Counted from the stretch's first letter, positions 45,491 to 57,504 are shown. The stretch: DNA of 64,000 bases from Alentia gelatinosa (GCA_950022655.1 OX465584.1:66246437-66310436), one strand, 5' to 3'. Notes: generated by a model from the letters alone, not told the origin. Numbers and translations are program-made.

Positions 45491-45494
45491 TACC

Positions 45495-45835
45495 TCTTGC
45501 TGTGGCAGCATGATGCCTCCAGGCATTTCCCTGGCTGTGGCAGCATGATGCCTCCAGGCATTTCCCTGGCTGTGGCAGCATGATGCCTTCAGGCATTTCC
45601 CTGGCTGTGGCAGCATGATGCCTCCAGGCATTTCCCTGGCTGTGGCAGCATGATGCCTCTTAGCATTCCTCTGGCTATGGCAGCATGATGCCTCCAGGCA
45701 TTCCCCTGGCTGTAGCAGCATGATGCCTCCAGGCATTTCCCTGGCTGTGGCAACATGATGCCTCTAAGCATTCCTCTGGCTATGGCAGCATGATGCCTCC
45801 AGGCATTCCCTTAGCTAAAGCAGGAAAATGCCTTG
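45495..45835. repeat. 35-bp tandem array, 9-10 copies
   Basis: The unit contains CTGTGGCAGCATGATGCCTC and CAGGCATTTCCCTGG; TGTGG starts at 45501, 45536 and 45571. GATGCCTCCAGGCATT is a near-palindrome, the same word that is tandem at 17826-17925. The open minus-strand frames across it are by-products. Confidence 0.9.
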
Positions 45836-46130
45836 AGGCATCTTAGAGGCAACATTGATACTAATATACAAAATTTAATCAATAAACAGAATTTTTTGAG
45901 TTGAGAGATGTTCTGACAAAGTATAAAAGCCATATGGACCTTTGATATAACAAAATATCATCAGTTACCAAGGTAAATTACTCGAATCACATGACACATC
46001 ATGTGACATTACTATTTCCCCAAAAAGGTGCCAGCACATAGCAGGGCTGTTTCTGCAGGCAATGCCTGCCGTATAATGCTGAACTATACTAATATAGGGA
46101 ACTGAGTGCTGCAGGGAAAGGGTTAATAAA
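45836..46130. repeat. Flank of the GATGCC-family element
   Basis: Contains CCTTGAGGCATCTTAGAGG, the word TCACATGACACATCATGTGA and ends GGGAAAGGGTTAAT. Together with the 35-bp array it matches the general order of the 17.6-, 34.9- and 52.7-kb members. Confidence 0.55.
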
Positions 46131-46330
46131 GGGCAAAAAGTGATTGCTAGTTCTACTATCATCCACCATGAAATTGTAACATTGCCACTGTAATCGGGGA
46201 CTGTCTTTAGTATAATCTATAGATAATATAAAGATGAGGCTAATATTCCTCCATGACAAGCCCAACAAAATATTTTTTATAAAATTGATAATTGGTCCTG
46301 CCACCTGGTGTCTTGGATGGCGTCAGGGGG

Positions 46331-46523
46331 CAAGATGGCCGCCTATGTAGCATGATAGCTATGTGCCCTGTTGAGGTTTTACTGAAGTCCTTTTAATGCA
46401 CCTGCACATTGAGCGCATGCTCAGAGGAACCGGAAGTCCTGTGAGATGCCTGCGCACACGGGGGCACGGAGTCTGCGCACTGCTTTGAGGTCCTCACGTA
46501 CCGAGCAGCTCCTTTATAGAGCG
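46331..46523 (+). promoter_or_regulatory. Promoter-like cluster: YY1, NRF1, ETS and TATA-like words
   Basis: CAAGATGGCCGCC (46331-46343, YY1-like), GAGCGCATGCTC (46411-46422, NRF1-like), CCGGAAGT (46430-46437, ETS), two TGCGCAC words (46450-46480) and CTTTATAGAGCGC (near 46511). This mix is typical of animal housekeeping promoters. It is not inside a recognised repeat. A family B MITE begins 90 bp downstream and no coding exon was recognised nearby. Confidence 0.4.
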
Positions 46524-46612
46524 CAGAGTGCCCACTAAAAACCCTGCACGTTTACTCCTCTTGTCTTCATCATACACACTGTACACACACAGCCGAGAGG
46601 AGGGTGGAGAAT

Positions 46613-47353
46613 AAAGGGGGGCGTCCACCAACCACGACAAGGCTACGACAATGGCTTTCCAACAAGGTCCAAGACAGGCCTACGATTGGAAGGCTTTTTG
46701 TAGCCTTGTCGTGGTTGGTGGACCCCGTTTCCTGACAGGAGTTTATGAGAAGGCCACGACAGGCTGCGACTGTACGCTTGTCGGGGGCCTGTCAGGGGCC
46801 TTCCGACAAGGCTATGACAATATCAAACATGTTCGATTTTTCCAACGCCTGGACCTTTGTCGTTGAGTGTTGTGGTTTCCTCAATATCACTATCGTAGTG
46901 TGTCGGTACCATGGACGCTTTTTTTACGGCATCCACCGAAATCTACGACACGCCACGACAATGCTGTCGCAGAGTTGCCCTTCTCACAACAAGGCTGTGA
47001 CAAGGCTTGTCGTAGCCTTGTCGTGGTTGGTGGACCCCAGTTCTCGACAAGAGTCTATGACAAGGCCACGACAGGCTGCGACTGGAAGCTAATGGGGGGC
47101 CTTCCAACAAGATTATGACAAAATCAACCATGTTCGATTTTTCCCACAACTGGACGCTTGTTGTGGAGTGTCATGGGGTGTCGGGAACGTGTCGCAGAGG
47201 GCTACGACAGGAAATTTTGGTGGAGCGTGCACTTCCCGACACATCCCGACAAAGCTGTTGAAAAGCCCCCATTCTTACGACAAGGCTGGGACAAGCACTG
47301 ATTGGAAATTTCTTGTCTTGTCATAACCTTATCGTAGTTGGTGGACGCCTCTT
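46613..47353. mobile_element. Family B MITE, copy 4, expanded
   Basis: Starts AAGGGGGGCGTCCACCAACC and ends GTTGGTGGACGCCTCTTT. At about 740 bp it is longer than other copies because an inner block (GTTGGTGGACCCCAGTTYYCGACA onwards) is repeated at about 46710 and 47025. Confidence 0.75.
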
Positions 47354-47529
47354 TCAATCAACTATAGAGGGAGAAACCCTTACTGCAATAGAACCCTCTT
47401 TACAATGTTTTACTTAAGAGTGATGTTTTTAAAGCACCAACCTGCTTTAAGAGCAGTCACAGGAACCAGTTGGAGAAATGCACTCACAATGATATGTCAA
47501 TGTTGATTGGTTTCGCTGTGTATCATTAA

Positions 47530-48260
47530 GCCCAATACACATCTACCAATTCAGGATTGAACGATTAGTTCCAAAATTGTATAGGAGTCATTGACTTTGT
47601 CCCAGGCAAATTAGATAATCCGTAGCCCATGTTAGCCAGCCAATCAAGCCCCGTTAACCAACGTTCCATAGTTGGCTGAGACAAATTACTGTCTATTTGA
47701 CGAATGGAGGGTAATTTGTCTCATTAAGCCATCCTAACTGAGTCAGTAGATGTAGGACAGCTAGGCAAGGCTAGCCACCGATTATAATATTGAACCACCT
47801 CCTTCAGGCATCCTTTTGTTGCCGACAAGTTGTGGTTTCAATGTTCCAAAATCGGTGGGGATCAGTTTATCAACATGTTGATAATTGTAGTCGGCAACAA
47901 CGGAACGTTGGGAAATGATGGTTGATTGGTTGGTCGACACAGGCCAATGCAGTAAATACAGTATTTTCTTGGTGAGGCTTCTAGGTGAGGGGGGGGGGGG
48001 GGCGCCACACTCAGTTTCTTTGTTTTTTGCCCTCCCCCAGCAATTAGTGGACCATACACCGATTCTATCAGTGTACTATATCGTATATATGTCGGAAGGT
48101 GTAGACTGATTTCCTTAGGACTGATACCCACCAGCCCCTCTCCTTGCGGGCCGTGGTTCGAGCGAAGGGGTTATGTAATTTGCCTGTGACAAAGTGACCG
48201 ACTCTTATACGATTTGGGAACTAATGGTTCAACCCTGAATCGGTAGATGGGCATCCAGCT
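47530..48260. mobile_element. Family C MITE, long form
   Basis: TTAA at 47526-47529 precedes GCCCAATACACATCTACCAA; the right end is ATCGGTAGATGGGCATCCAG. It contains inverted pairs of the TGTAGGACAGCTAGGCAAGG word and a G-run at about 47990-48002. Confidence 0.7.
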
Positions 48261-48265
48261 GAATA

Positions 48266-48685
48266 GGGGACCCCCACCTACCACGATAGGCCACGACATG
48301 CTTCCCGATCGCTACGATTTGAAATGGGGAAATTGTGACCTATCGGGAGGTCCCCGATAGGTCCAACAGTTTGAAATCGTAGATCTTGGCAATGCCTTGG
48401 GAGGACCAATACCATAAACTATGGTCACGATAGCTCCACGACGAATCCAGCGGCTGCTACGATACCCTACGACAGGCTACGAAATTTCCAACATGTTGGA
48501 AATTATCGGGACCTCTACGATTGGCCTTTTCATCGCAGCCTATCGTGAGCTGTCGTAGAAGGAATCGCAGAAACCTGTCCCACCTACCACGATTTTGCCA
48601 GACCTCACGCTACAATCGGAATGGTGTCAGGAAGGCCGTCGTAAGGCCAATCGGGACCAGAATCGTGGTAGGTGGGGGCAGGCTT
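48266..48685. mobile_element. Family A MITE, short form
   Basis: Begins GGGGACCCCCACCTACCACG and ends CGTGGTAGGTGGGGGCAGGC. The interior retains TTCCAACATGTTGGAA and TATCGGGAGGTCCCCGATAG. TTAA flanks are not preserved. Confidence 0.75.
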
Positions 48686-49532
48686 TCAGACAGCATTCCT
48701 GCGGTTGCCGGCTGCTCCTCACTGTTGACATCCTCAACTCCGCTTCATTCCATTCATCACCACTCCGATTCTTCATATCCTTGAAAGGCGAACTTTAAGG
48801 CATCCCTAAGCGACAAGACTGCTTTTGTTTTCAAATCCTATCGTGTTCTCTTGAATTCTCCCTTTTCCCGGGCCACCTGGTTAGTTTTATTGTCGAGCTA
48901 TCTGCATATCTGATGAATCCGATTGTGTTGCCTGATAGGTCTCATGCCGACAACTGATTGAAAAACACACATACAATAGGATACACTTTTAGCCATGAAT
49001 GTAAAGCGATTGGCGGACATAATACGATAACGTTTTTACACCCTTTATATCATTATCCGCATGAGTCATGAGAGGGAATTCCTCAAGGGGGATTTCGTAT
49101 CAAATGCTTTTCCATATCACAACCTCAGTCTCAGATTTTATATTTATATTGAAGTAATTGGCTGAATTTTTATATGACTTAATTATTTCAAAGCTGGATT
49201 CGAGAACACTTGAAATGTTTCTTTTTTGGCGACCACTTTTTAAATCTTGTATCAAGTTTTTTTTATTATTAACTCTACTTCATTAAGACTAATTAACGAG
49301 GGAAAGCCGAACTGCAATTTCTTGGTGGTAATACACAATAATCAATGCCTTTGTGCATCGAAGAAGAAATTTTTATGTTTATGTCCCAGCAAGTATTTCT
49401 TATCAATGTATCAAAGCATTTGCTCTGAGATCTTGCTCCGATAAAGATGACAATACTTACAGTTTTTACCTTCATTGTGGTCAAGTTGATTTTTTTTAGA
49501 TTTTGGTTCTAAAATAATGATTTACCTACCCT
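48686..49532. other. No recognisable feature
   Basis: Unassigned AT-rich sequence with no recognised repeats or exons. Confidence 0.4.
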
Positions 49533-49592
49533 GACTATTTTTTTTTTTTTTTTTAATACGTTTATTAGGGTATGACCATTACATCGTCTCCA
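49533..49592 (-). repeat. Poly(A) tail of a minus-strand retrocopy
   Basis: Minus strand: CCCTAATAAACGTATT followed by 18 or so A residues. AATAAA and tail are those of a LINE or SINE end; the body is cut off by the family D element that starts at 49593. Confidence 0.55.
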
Positions 49593-50267
49593 GGGCCCTG
49601 TTTTTCAGTCACGACAATCGATATGTAAGACATCTTAGAGCTGTAAGTGTCCTATAGACGTGATATCTTAGCCGATCTGGCCAAGATCTTAGGTCTAAGA
49701 CACCTAGGGTGTGCTATAGTCACGATAATCTTAGGGTCATATGATTGAAAATGTCTTGCAAACTGTCTTAGACCTAAGACATCTTTGGACATGTCGTACA
49801 GAATGCGCAACTTCACTTCCCGTAAGAATTAAGCGATGAAATTTTAGCACGAGTAAGATATCCATATAACATGTAATCGTACCAAATATGAAGAAAATCG
49901 GCTGCATATCTCCGAAGATATCGGGGTTTGAATTTAGTCATAGCAGTTGTCTGCTCTGGTGGCCAGTGTAGCCCGACTTTTTTCATATTTGGTACGATTG
50001 TAGGTTATATAGACACCTTACTCATGTTGAAATTTCATTGTTTAATTCCTACAGGAAGTACGGAAATCCTCTATATACGCATAATGAGGATTTATAGAAC
50101 CTAAGACAATTCTATACTTGAGACACTTTTAGCGGCGATCTCAGGTGGCGCACTACGATACTGTCTATAGCACACCGGCCATCTTTTGTCTTGCAAAATG
50201 TCTTACAATCGCTGAGATATCTTAGCTTCGAAGACTAAGATTATGTCGTGACTGAAAAACAGGACCC
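49593..50267. mobile_element. Family D MITE, copy 2
   Basis: Ends GGGCCCTGTTTTTCAGTCAC and GTGACTGAAAAACAGGACCC. The interior carries TAAGACATCT, TCTTAGACC and TCTGCTCTGGTGGCCAGTGT as in copy 1. Confidence 0.8.
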
Positions 50268-50268
50268 A

Positions 50269-51089
50269 GGGCACTGTTTTTCAGTCACGACATAATCGGC
50301 CAACGATATGCTGAGACATTTCTGCGATTGGAAGACAATTTGCAAGACACAAAATGGCGGCTGTGCTATAGACACGGTCTCAGTGCGGCGTGCTCGATCG
50401 CCGCTAAAAGTGTCTCAAGTCTAGAACTGTCTCAGGTTCTATCAAAGCTCACTGTGTGTATATAGAGGATTTCCCGTGCATCCCATAAGACCTTAGAATT
50501 GAAATTTTAACACGGGTAGGGGATACATTTGACCTATAATCGTACCAAATATGAAGAAGATCGGCTTCTTCGTTCCGAAGTTATCGGCGTTTTAATTTCG
50601 TCATAGCAATCGTCTGCTCTGGTGGTCAGTCACCCTCCCACCTCCGGATACGCAGTCAATGTCAAGGTCGCTGCATAAATTAGCGGAGGTGTCGGAAAAA
50701 ATACACTGGCCACCACATCAGATGATTGCTATGACGAAATTCAAACGCCCATGACTTCGAAACGGCGGGACCGATTTTCTTCATATTTGGTACGATTATA
50801 GGTTACATGTATACCTTACTCGTGTTAAAATTTCATTGCTTAATTCCTACGGGAAGTGAAGTTGCACATTCTGTACGACATGTCCATAGATGTCTTAGGT
50901 CTAAGACAATTTGGAAGACATTTGGAACCACGTGACCCTAAAGATGTCTTATCTATAGTACACCTGGCTGCAGTCTAAGTGCTCTTGAAGGACAATCGTT
51001 GGCCGATCCCCAAAGATGTCTTATCTATAGTACACTGACAGCTGTAAGATATCTTACAAAGAGGATATCGTGACTGAAAAACAGGGCCC
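50269..51089. mobile_element. Family D MITE, copy 3, directly adjoining copy 2
   Basis: Begins AGGGCACTGTTTTTCAGTCA one base after copy 2 and ends GTGACTGAAAAACAGGGCCC. It is the longer form with both inverted TGGCCACCASA words, closest to 25512-26310. Confidence 0.8.
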
Positions 51090-51117
51090 AGGTTCGGCCA
51101 AGGCCGTTCTGCCACCT

Positions 51118-51415
51118 GGGACCTGTTTCAGTAGTTTTGTGATATTAGGCCTAGACAGACATCAACAGCGGCACCAACAGTGCAAGCAACAGCGGAAAAA
51201 GTCTAGCAAATATCAGTAGATTGGAGCGGTAAATCTTCTTCATATTTTGAAAGATTATAGGTTATATGTATCCCCTACTGGTGTTAAAGTGTCATCGCTT
51301 AATTCCTACGGGAAGTGAGTTAAATCCCGCGTGTCATTGATTGCAGCCTTGTGATCTGTCCGTATGGTGTCACAGACGCCATCTAGACATGTCACGAAAC
51401 TACTGAAACAGGTCC
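51118..51415. mobile_element. Family F MITE, copy 5
   Basis: Ends GGGACCTGTTTCAGTAG and its inverse CTACTGAAACAGGTCCC. The interior contains a family D-like fragment (TAGGTTATATGTATCCCCTA to ATTCCTACGGGAAGTGAG), so the two families have exchanged sequence. Confidence 0.7.
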
Positions 51416-51867
51416 CTGATCCCTCCAGCATCGTAGGGAAAAACAATCGTTTCTTTTATAGGAGTATTTCATCGAATTGCATAGACACATTGATATTTAT
51501 GTAAACTACAGGGTCTTTTTTTATGGATGCTCGCAAGGAATTAACAATTACAACATCAACCCTCCCCCACTCATCTAGTCTAAAGATAATAATAATAAGT
51601 AAATAATAATAATGGAAATAAAGAGTGATAATGATGAGATGAGTTGGTACAAAGTGAGGTTTTTGTGATACTTTGCTCAGAGTAGTCTGACTAGCAATAG
51701 GTCAGAGCAATCTACTTCTATGCATCCTAGGTTAATTGACCCGTTTAGAGTACAGTAAACATCAAAATACTAGGGCCAAGTCCTACAAGGTTCTATGTCT
51801 TAAGTCACAGTTGCAATCACAAACTGGCGAGGGGTCGAGGCAGTTTGTGATTGCAACGGTAATAGTC
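51416..51867. other. No recognisable feature
   Basis: A/T-rich with AATAATAATAAT runs near 51585-51612. Nothing else seen. Confidence 0.4.
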
Positions 51868-52689
51868 CAGTCAAAATAAGGTTTGACCAGCCACAAAAAG
51901 CAATAGATTTAATTCCAGTTCCATTCATCTCAGGATACTTTACATATTACCAGAATGAAAATCGAAATTAATCCAAGTGGTGGAAGTAAGTCAAATTAGC
52001 ATAAATCCAATATGGCCACCCCAAATATATGATATGCAATAATTCTTGTTTGGATTGAGGTAGAAACATGATTTAAAATGCTAGACATATGTTTTCTGAG
52101 GTGGGGAATCCATGCAAATCACAAGTGAAATAATATCTTTTGAGTAAATTAGCATAAATTCAATATGGCTACCCAAATTCTATGAAATACCCTAATTTGG
52201 GTTCGAATAAAGATATAAACATGATTTAAAATGCTAGACATATGTTTTCTAAGGTTGCGAATTCAGATAAATCACCAAAGAAAACCTATCCACAAAGTAC
52301 ATTAATGTAAATACAATATGGCTGCTTGAATTCTATGAAATACCCTAATTTGGTTTTGAATAAAGATACAACTATATTTAAAAAATGCTAAGCAGCTGTT
52401 TTCTTGGCTTAGAAACACATATTTATGACTCCAGGGAATCGTTCTAATAAACAGACCTGTGGAACAATGAAAAGTCCAATATGTCGCATCGTAATTGATG
52501 AATTATCTAGAGAAACAGTGATGCAGATCCTCCTTTATCTAAAGTTGCATCATAAAGAAGAAACCAACAAGTTTTGGTCAAAGTCGTCGTTCTCCATGAG
52601 TCTGATGCGGTGTGATATGAACGAAAGCCGAGTGAATATCCCATAGCATTCAAATGAGTTGGAGAATTACTTCTTTGACCAAAACGAGT

Positions 52690-52955
52690 TGCTTTCTGTA
52701 TTTATCTCACCCCTGATGATGCCTCAAATAAAATTAAAAATAATTGCTCAATAAACATCAAACCTTTCGAGAATGTAAATATAACATCATTTTTGATATT
52801 TCTAGGTGAAATGAAAAATAATAATAAGTATCATGTGTCATGTCACATGATCCAAAAATAAAATGTACCCAGCCTCCAGCGGCATTCATTGGCACTAGTA
52901 CCAGACTCCATGACTGTAACCCTGCCGCAGCTACCCAGTGCGATAGGGTTAATCA
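52690..52955. repeat. GATGCC-family element, contracted form
   Basis: Starts CACCCCTGATGATGCCTCAA and ends AGTGCGATAGGGTTAAT; contains ATCATGTGTCATGTCACATG. Only a half palindrome unit is present. Confidence 0.55.
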
Positions 52956-53229
52956 TTTAAGATACAAAACTAAATATTCAAGTTATGAAAGTACATGTAT
53001 GTAGTCTACCTGTATGTCTCCTTACTTAAATTTTCCCTCACATGTCAGACAATTACTACTCCTATATATTTCACCTGTGACCAGTTGCGTTGCAACTGCA
53101 TTAATCCTCTTTAAGTATAATCCTAGAGGATCTCGATATGTCATCATTAGATTATTCATTCTGTTTAGCTAGTTACTTAAACGATTATTAGCCAAACTAA
53201 AGGTTTCTACTTGGTGTACGCTCAGAGGG

Positions 53230-53462
53230 CCAATTTGAGCACATTCTAGTCTCTCATCTCATCATTTTCATTGTTGATTGAACATTATATGACCTGTCGC
53301 CTCAGCAGATGAAGTTGTAACTTGTCTACTCTTATATGTACCTTATAAAATGTATTGCGTTCCAACCCAGAAGGGACCAGGTGGCAGATCAGCCGTAGCC
53401 AAACCTGCCTATACTTGTATAAGTTTGACCCTAATAAAACCATTTTTAAAAAAAAGAAAAAA
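53230..53462 (+). repeat. 3' end of a plus-strand non-LTR retroelement
   Basis: GGGACCAGGTGGCAGATCAGCC precedes GACCCTAATAAAACCATTTT and an A-rich tail. AATAAA plus tail fits a LINE/SINE 3' end. No RT coding was found upstream, so it is a short 5'-truncated copy. Confidence 0.5.
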
Positions 53463-54475
53463 AGTTACACTTTCAGCACATCAGGTTCTTGGAGTTCAGA
53501 AGATTGAAAAGAACTAAAAAAATGAAGAGCTGTTACAACTACTTCAAGGTGTCCTGGAGTAGCTCAATACACTCATTTCAGGATCAACCACAGAGGATCT
53601 TGAAGACACTCAATTGATAACAGAGATAATGTAATTTGCTGGTATTACTAAATTCTGATTCGAAAAAGGAAATAACCTAAAAGCTTTAGTTCCATTTCCT
53701 GAATTTGGTAGACATACTCTCATGCTTTTTTAAGTCTGATGACACTGGACACTGAGATTTAAATCTTTAGATAGTTAGGGACTTACTGCCATATATAACA
53801 ACCACTGGGCATACTAATTATAGACTAGGTGCCCAAACCAGGGATAGAATAATAATAGAAAACTAGCAGTGGGTTTTGCTTATGTCTGCTACAGCCTGTT
53901 CTGATATATCAATAATATATGCAAGAAATGACAAACCCAAAAGCATTTCTGTTGCAACCTAAAGGAGAGTTCTGCCTGCCAGCCAAAATCAAGGTGGCAT
54001 CATTTCTAAAACAAAGAACTGAATTTTGAACAAAACAAGATCTTTGCAGCATAGTGATCAGCCTAACTGCTGCATTTTCCAGCCATGCTGTCAATGCTAA
54101 GATGAAAACATGTTAACAGCATGGTAAGAACATCTGTTTCTTTCTCTTATTCAAGAAAGAAACAAATTACAACCTTAGCCAGGTCTAAGGTGATCCTAGT
54201 TAAAGGAGAGGCTTTCCCTATTGACTCCAATTTGCTTTTCAAGAGACTGGTTGCAAGTGAAATGAAATTACTGATAATACAATAACATAATGTTTATCAA
54301 TACAACACTAGATTATGATGACGTCTTTGATGTGTAAATTATTGGTAAATCAACTGCCCTTAAGTTGATCAGGAACAACAATGCTTTCCAAGCTATTTCT
54401 GAAGTGTTCATGATATAACAAAATTAATATGATACTCTCAGATTTCAGTCACTCTCCGTAAGTCTCCCTATAAGC
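53463..54475. other. No recognisable gene
   Basis: Inside structure K. Short open frames only; a minus-strand frame at 53909-54094 was considered and set aside. Confidence 0.4.
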
Positions 54476-55001
54476 CCATTTATTACCCGCCGATTACGGA
54501 GTCTCCATAGGAAATGTATAGGGCACCTGGAAACAACTAACCGGAGATTCTGGTATGTCAGAATCTCCTGCAGGAGATTCCGGAAAAATAGTCCTGTCCA
54601 TAATGAAGTCAAATCATCATGTACTTTGAAATAAGTTTCTTTAACGTTCATTCAATGTTAATAATTTAGAAGGGATCATAATAATCTCGTTTATCATCAG
54701 AAATCATTGTAATAATACACTTTGCATGCTAAAAGTACAGGTTAATGGCGAACAATATTATTGGTGTAAGTCTACACCGAATTACTGCCACGCTTAACAG
54801 TGCTGTGGTGTCTGGAACTGAATGTATTACAGAAACATTTCTATTGCAATAGATTTGTTATTATCTTGTAGGTGGGTAATAAATACAATAACGACTGGTT
54901 TTGTATACGAGTGACGACGTAATATCCTCGCTGATCGCTCGGATATTACTATTCGTCAACTACTCAGAGATTACGGCTACTCGTATACAAAACCAGTCAT
55001 C
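54476..55001. mobile_element. Family H composite element, copy 2
   Basis: Matches 33716-34255 throughout, including TATGTCAGAATCTCCTGCAG, TGGTGTAAGTCTACACCGAA and the terminal hairpin ACTGGTTTTGTATACGAGTG with its inverse. The core 16-mer here is TATTACTATTCGTCAA (54944-54959). Confidence 0.75.
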
Positions 55002-55960
55002 ATTGTGTATGTAAACAAATCTCTGCTTGTTCTGATAGGATCCACCATCTAATGTAGTTCTGGATATAGGGGCCGCCACTATCTTTTTTGTCATAATACG
55101 GAGAACAACTTCTATTTCTGAACTTCAGTTGGGCCACATATATAAATATACATCCAGAGTCCTTATAGGCTTTGTATAGAGGGAGTTGAAGAGGTGAGAC
55201 ATATATCGCAACAGGCAAGACTTGGACAGGCAGGTAGGACACACAACAGGAAATACAAGGATTCAGGAAAACCTTTTATTATAATAGAAGGGCTAATATC
55301 TATATCAGTGATATTACAGTAATGTCTATGCAGTGCAGTAAATATGGTTTTTAAGCTGAGTTAAAAGCATGAAAACTTCAAAATGTCAACGTGCCATAAT
55401 TGAGAGTTCTACCTCTAGTTGACTAGACATAACTACAAGTAGGATGACAGGGCTGCTACGCGACTAGCGAGTAAGTGACCGATTTGAACGCGGTTTTCGA
55501 CGAATTTCGCGCGGAAATTTGTATCATTTCTTCGGAACTTGACCGTGGTTGGTGGATTGAGGTCAGATGACCTTATTCCAGTGTTTTCTTTGGCTGCACG
55601 TTGAGAAAAAAAAAAAAAATTCTGTCAGAATGATACCGCCCTATCGGACTCGCAAAGAGTTGACGGCAGAGGCCGATCTCACAGGATGAATTCGCACTAA
55701 TAGACATAACTACAAACCAACCTACAAGCAAACAAACTCGGTATGATATGCTTTTCTATCATATTTGCACCTATATCATAGATCTTACTGTCTCCTAAAT
55801 CTGAATGACACATATATAATGTTACCACTGTATCAATATCATCTTTTGTAAGGCCGCTGTGATACTAATGTTTATCATTCAGCCATATTAGATTTATATC
55901 TTATAGCACCTTTTTACTCAATAAACATGCCTTCCTGTATGGTATATGGTAATCCCCCCC
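55002..55960. other. No recognisable gene
   Basis: Interior of K. Contains an A-run (55604-55618) and a C-run (55955-55964). Nothing else recognised. Confidence 0.4.
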
Positions 55961-56325
55961 CCCCTCAGAAAATATATATTTTGCATTTTAACTCATGTTT
56001 ATATCTCTATTCAAACCCAAATTAGGCTATTTCATAAAATTCAAACAGCCATATTGGATTTACACTAATGTACTCTGAGAATAGGTCCTCTTTGGAGATT
56101 AGTATGAATAGCCCACCTCAGAAAACATATGTTTAGCTTTTTTAAATCATGTTTATATCTTCATTCAAACCCAAATTAGGGTATTTCATAGAATTTCGGT
56201 AGCCATATTGAATTTACGCTAATTTACACAAACGATATGATTTTATTTGTGATTTGTATGGATTCCTCACCTCAGAGAACATGTGTATAGCATTTTAAAT
56301 TGCGTTTCTACCTTAATTCAAACCA

Positions 56326-56555
56326 GGGAGCTGTTTCAAAAGTCAAGTGAGGCCTCGCCAGCGGCACATCGCATTTCAAAGCGAGAGGCCACAACAGCGA
56401 GCGGCACTTTGAATCAAAGCGGCAGCAAAACCGGTACCAGTACCCAATAGTGAGCGGCACATCCACCTCGACAGCGACGCTTCAAGTGCCATCGTTAGCT
56501 CTCGTTTGGCAGTGAGTTCTCGTTTAGTACCCTCCCGACTTTTGAAACAGCTCCC
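56326..56555. mobile_element. MITE with GGGAGCTGTTTCAAAAGTC ends, nested in K
   Basis: Inverted end GACTTTTGAAACAGCTCCC at 56537-56555. The interior repeats AGCGGCAC, GCGAGCGGCAC and related words. It interrupts one 120-130-bp unit of the right arm of K. A lone end of the same family (ACTTTTGAAACAGCTCCC) lies at about 30011-30028. Confidence 0.8.
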
Positions 56556-56741
56556 TCAACTATGGAATTTCATATATTCAGGGTGGCCATATTGGATTTA
56601 TGCTAATCTGACCTACTTCCACCACTTGGATTTATTTTGAAATTCATTCTGGCATTATATAGGGTATTCTGAGGTGAATGCTACTGGAATTGAATCTATT
56701 GCTTTTTGTGGCCGGTTAGACCCTTTTTTGGATTATTTTGA

Positions 56742-57504
56742 CTGGACTATAAGGTTTTTTATTTCTAGTAACTTCCCTGTACTTTTTTCATGAGAAGCAC
56801 TGATCAGTGAAGGACAGACACAGGAATCTTATTTGTATTGTCTTTTTTCAATCACCATTTTCCAATCAAATACACCATGCTCCATTATAAACCCACTAAC
56901 TGGGTACTTGAGCAAACTGCATTTCTATCCTGGAGAGGGTGGTAGATAGGCACTAGTGGCCTAGCCTTTACTGTAAAATAAAAACCTTAACAAAAATTGA
57001 TTCTCTGTTGCAAAGATAAATAAAAAAAAAAAGGTTGTTTACTAGTGATATAGACCCTATTGAGGTTTCCCAGAATTCAGTCTGTTTACAAGTCCCGGTG
57101 TGCGCTGGTTACCGACGTTGTATGGTGATAGACCTTGAACTGTAACCCGAAATCAATGCACTTTGTCGGTTTTTATGAATCTTCAAATGGGAAATCCGAT
57201 GTCAGAAATGGAAATTTCAGCTATTTCTACATATAAATCCGAAATTATATTCAGGTTCTTCAAATATTAATGGGAGAACTGTGGTTCATATGGTCGTAAT
57301 GTGACCAGCCAGTCGCGAGCGGAACTTGTATTTACCCTGGGCGATAATATGGAGACTAGTAACCTCTGGAGGGCGTATGGTATGGGACACAGAGTGATTG
57401 CTAGTTGCGTCCTCAGTCACCATGAAACTATAGAATAGCGCCATTGTATATCTATAGTCGTGGGGCAGACGCTGTTGGCAGCTGTTAAAATCCATTGATA
57501 ATAT
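56742..57504. other. No recognisable feature
   Basis: Unassigned sequence between K and a family G copy. Confidence 0.4.

Larger units (their letters stand above)
51868..56741. mobile_element. Foldback structure K with about 0.5-0.8-kb inverted arms
   Basis: AGTCCAGTCAAAATAAGG and GCCACAAAAAGCAATAGATT at the left are inverted at the right end (about 56693-56741). Each arm holds roughly three tandem units of 120-130 bp with words like AAATYCAATATGGC, ACATGATTTAAAATGCTAG and ATATGTTTTCTGAGGTGGG. The left arm is 51868-52400 and the right arm 55960-56741. The 3.5-kb interior has no credible transposase frame and includes a GATGCC-family element, a retroelement tail and a family H copy. Confidence 0.7.

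Noticed and set aside
45485..45771. His/Cys-rich repeat frames
   Set aside because: By-products of the 35-bp tandem array.
53909..54094. Minus-strand frame with ENAAVRLIT, reminiscent of LINE RT C-termini
   Set aside because: Only a few residues fit and the expected following motif is absent. No tail or neighbouring RT sequence in the same frame.
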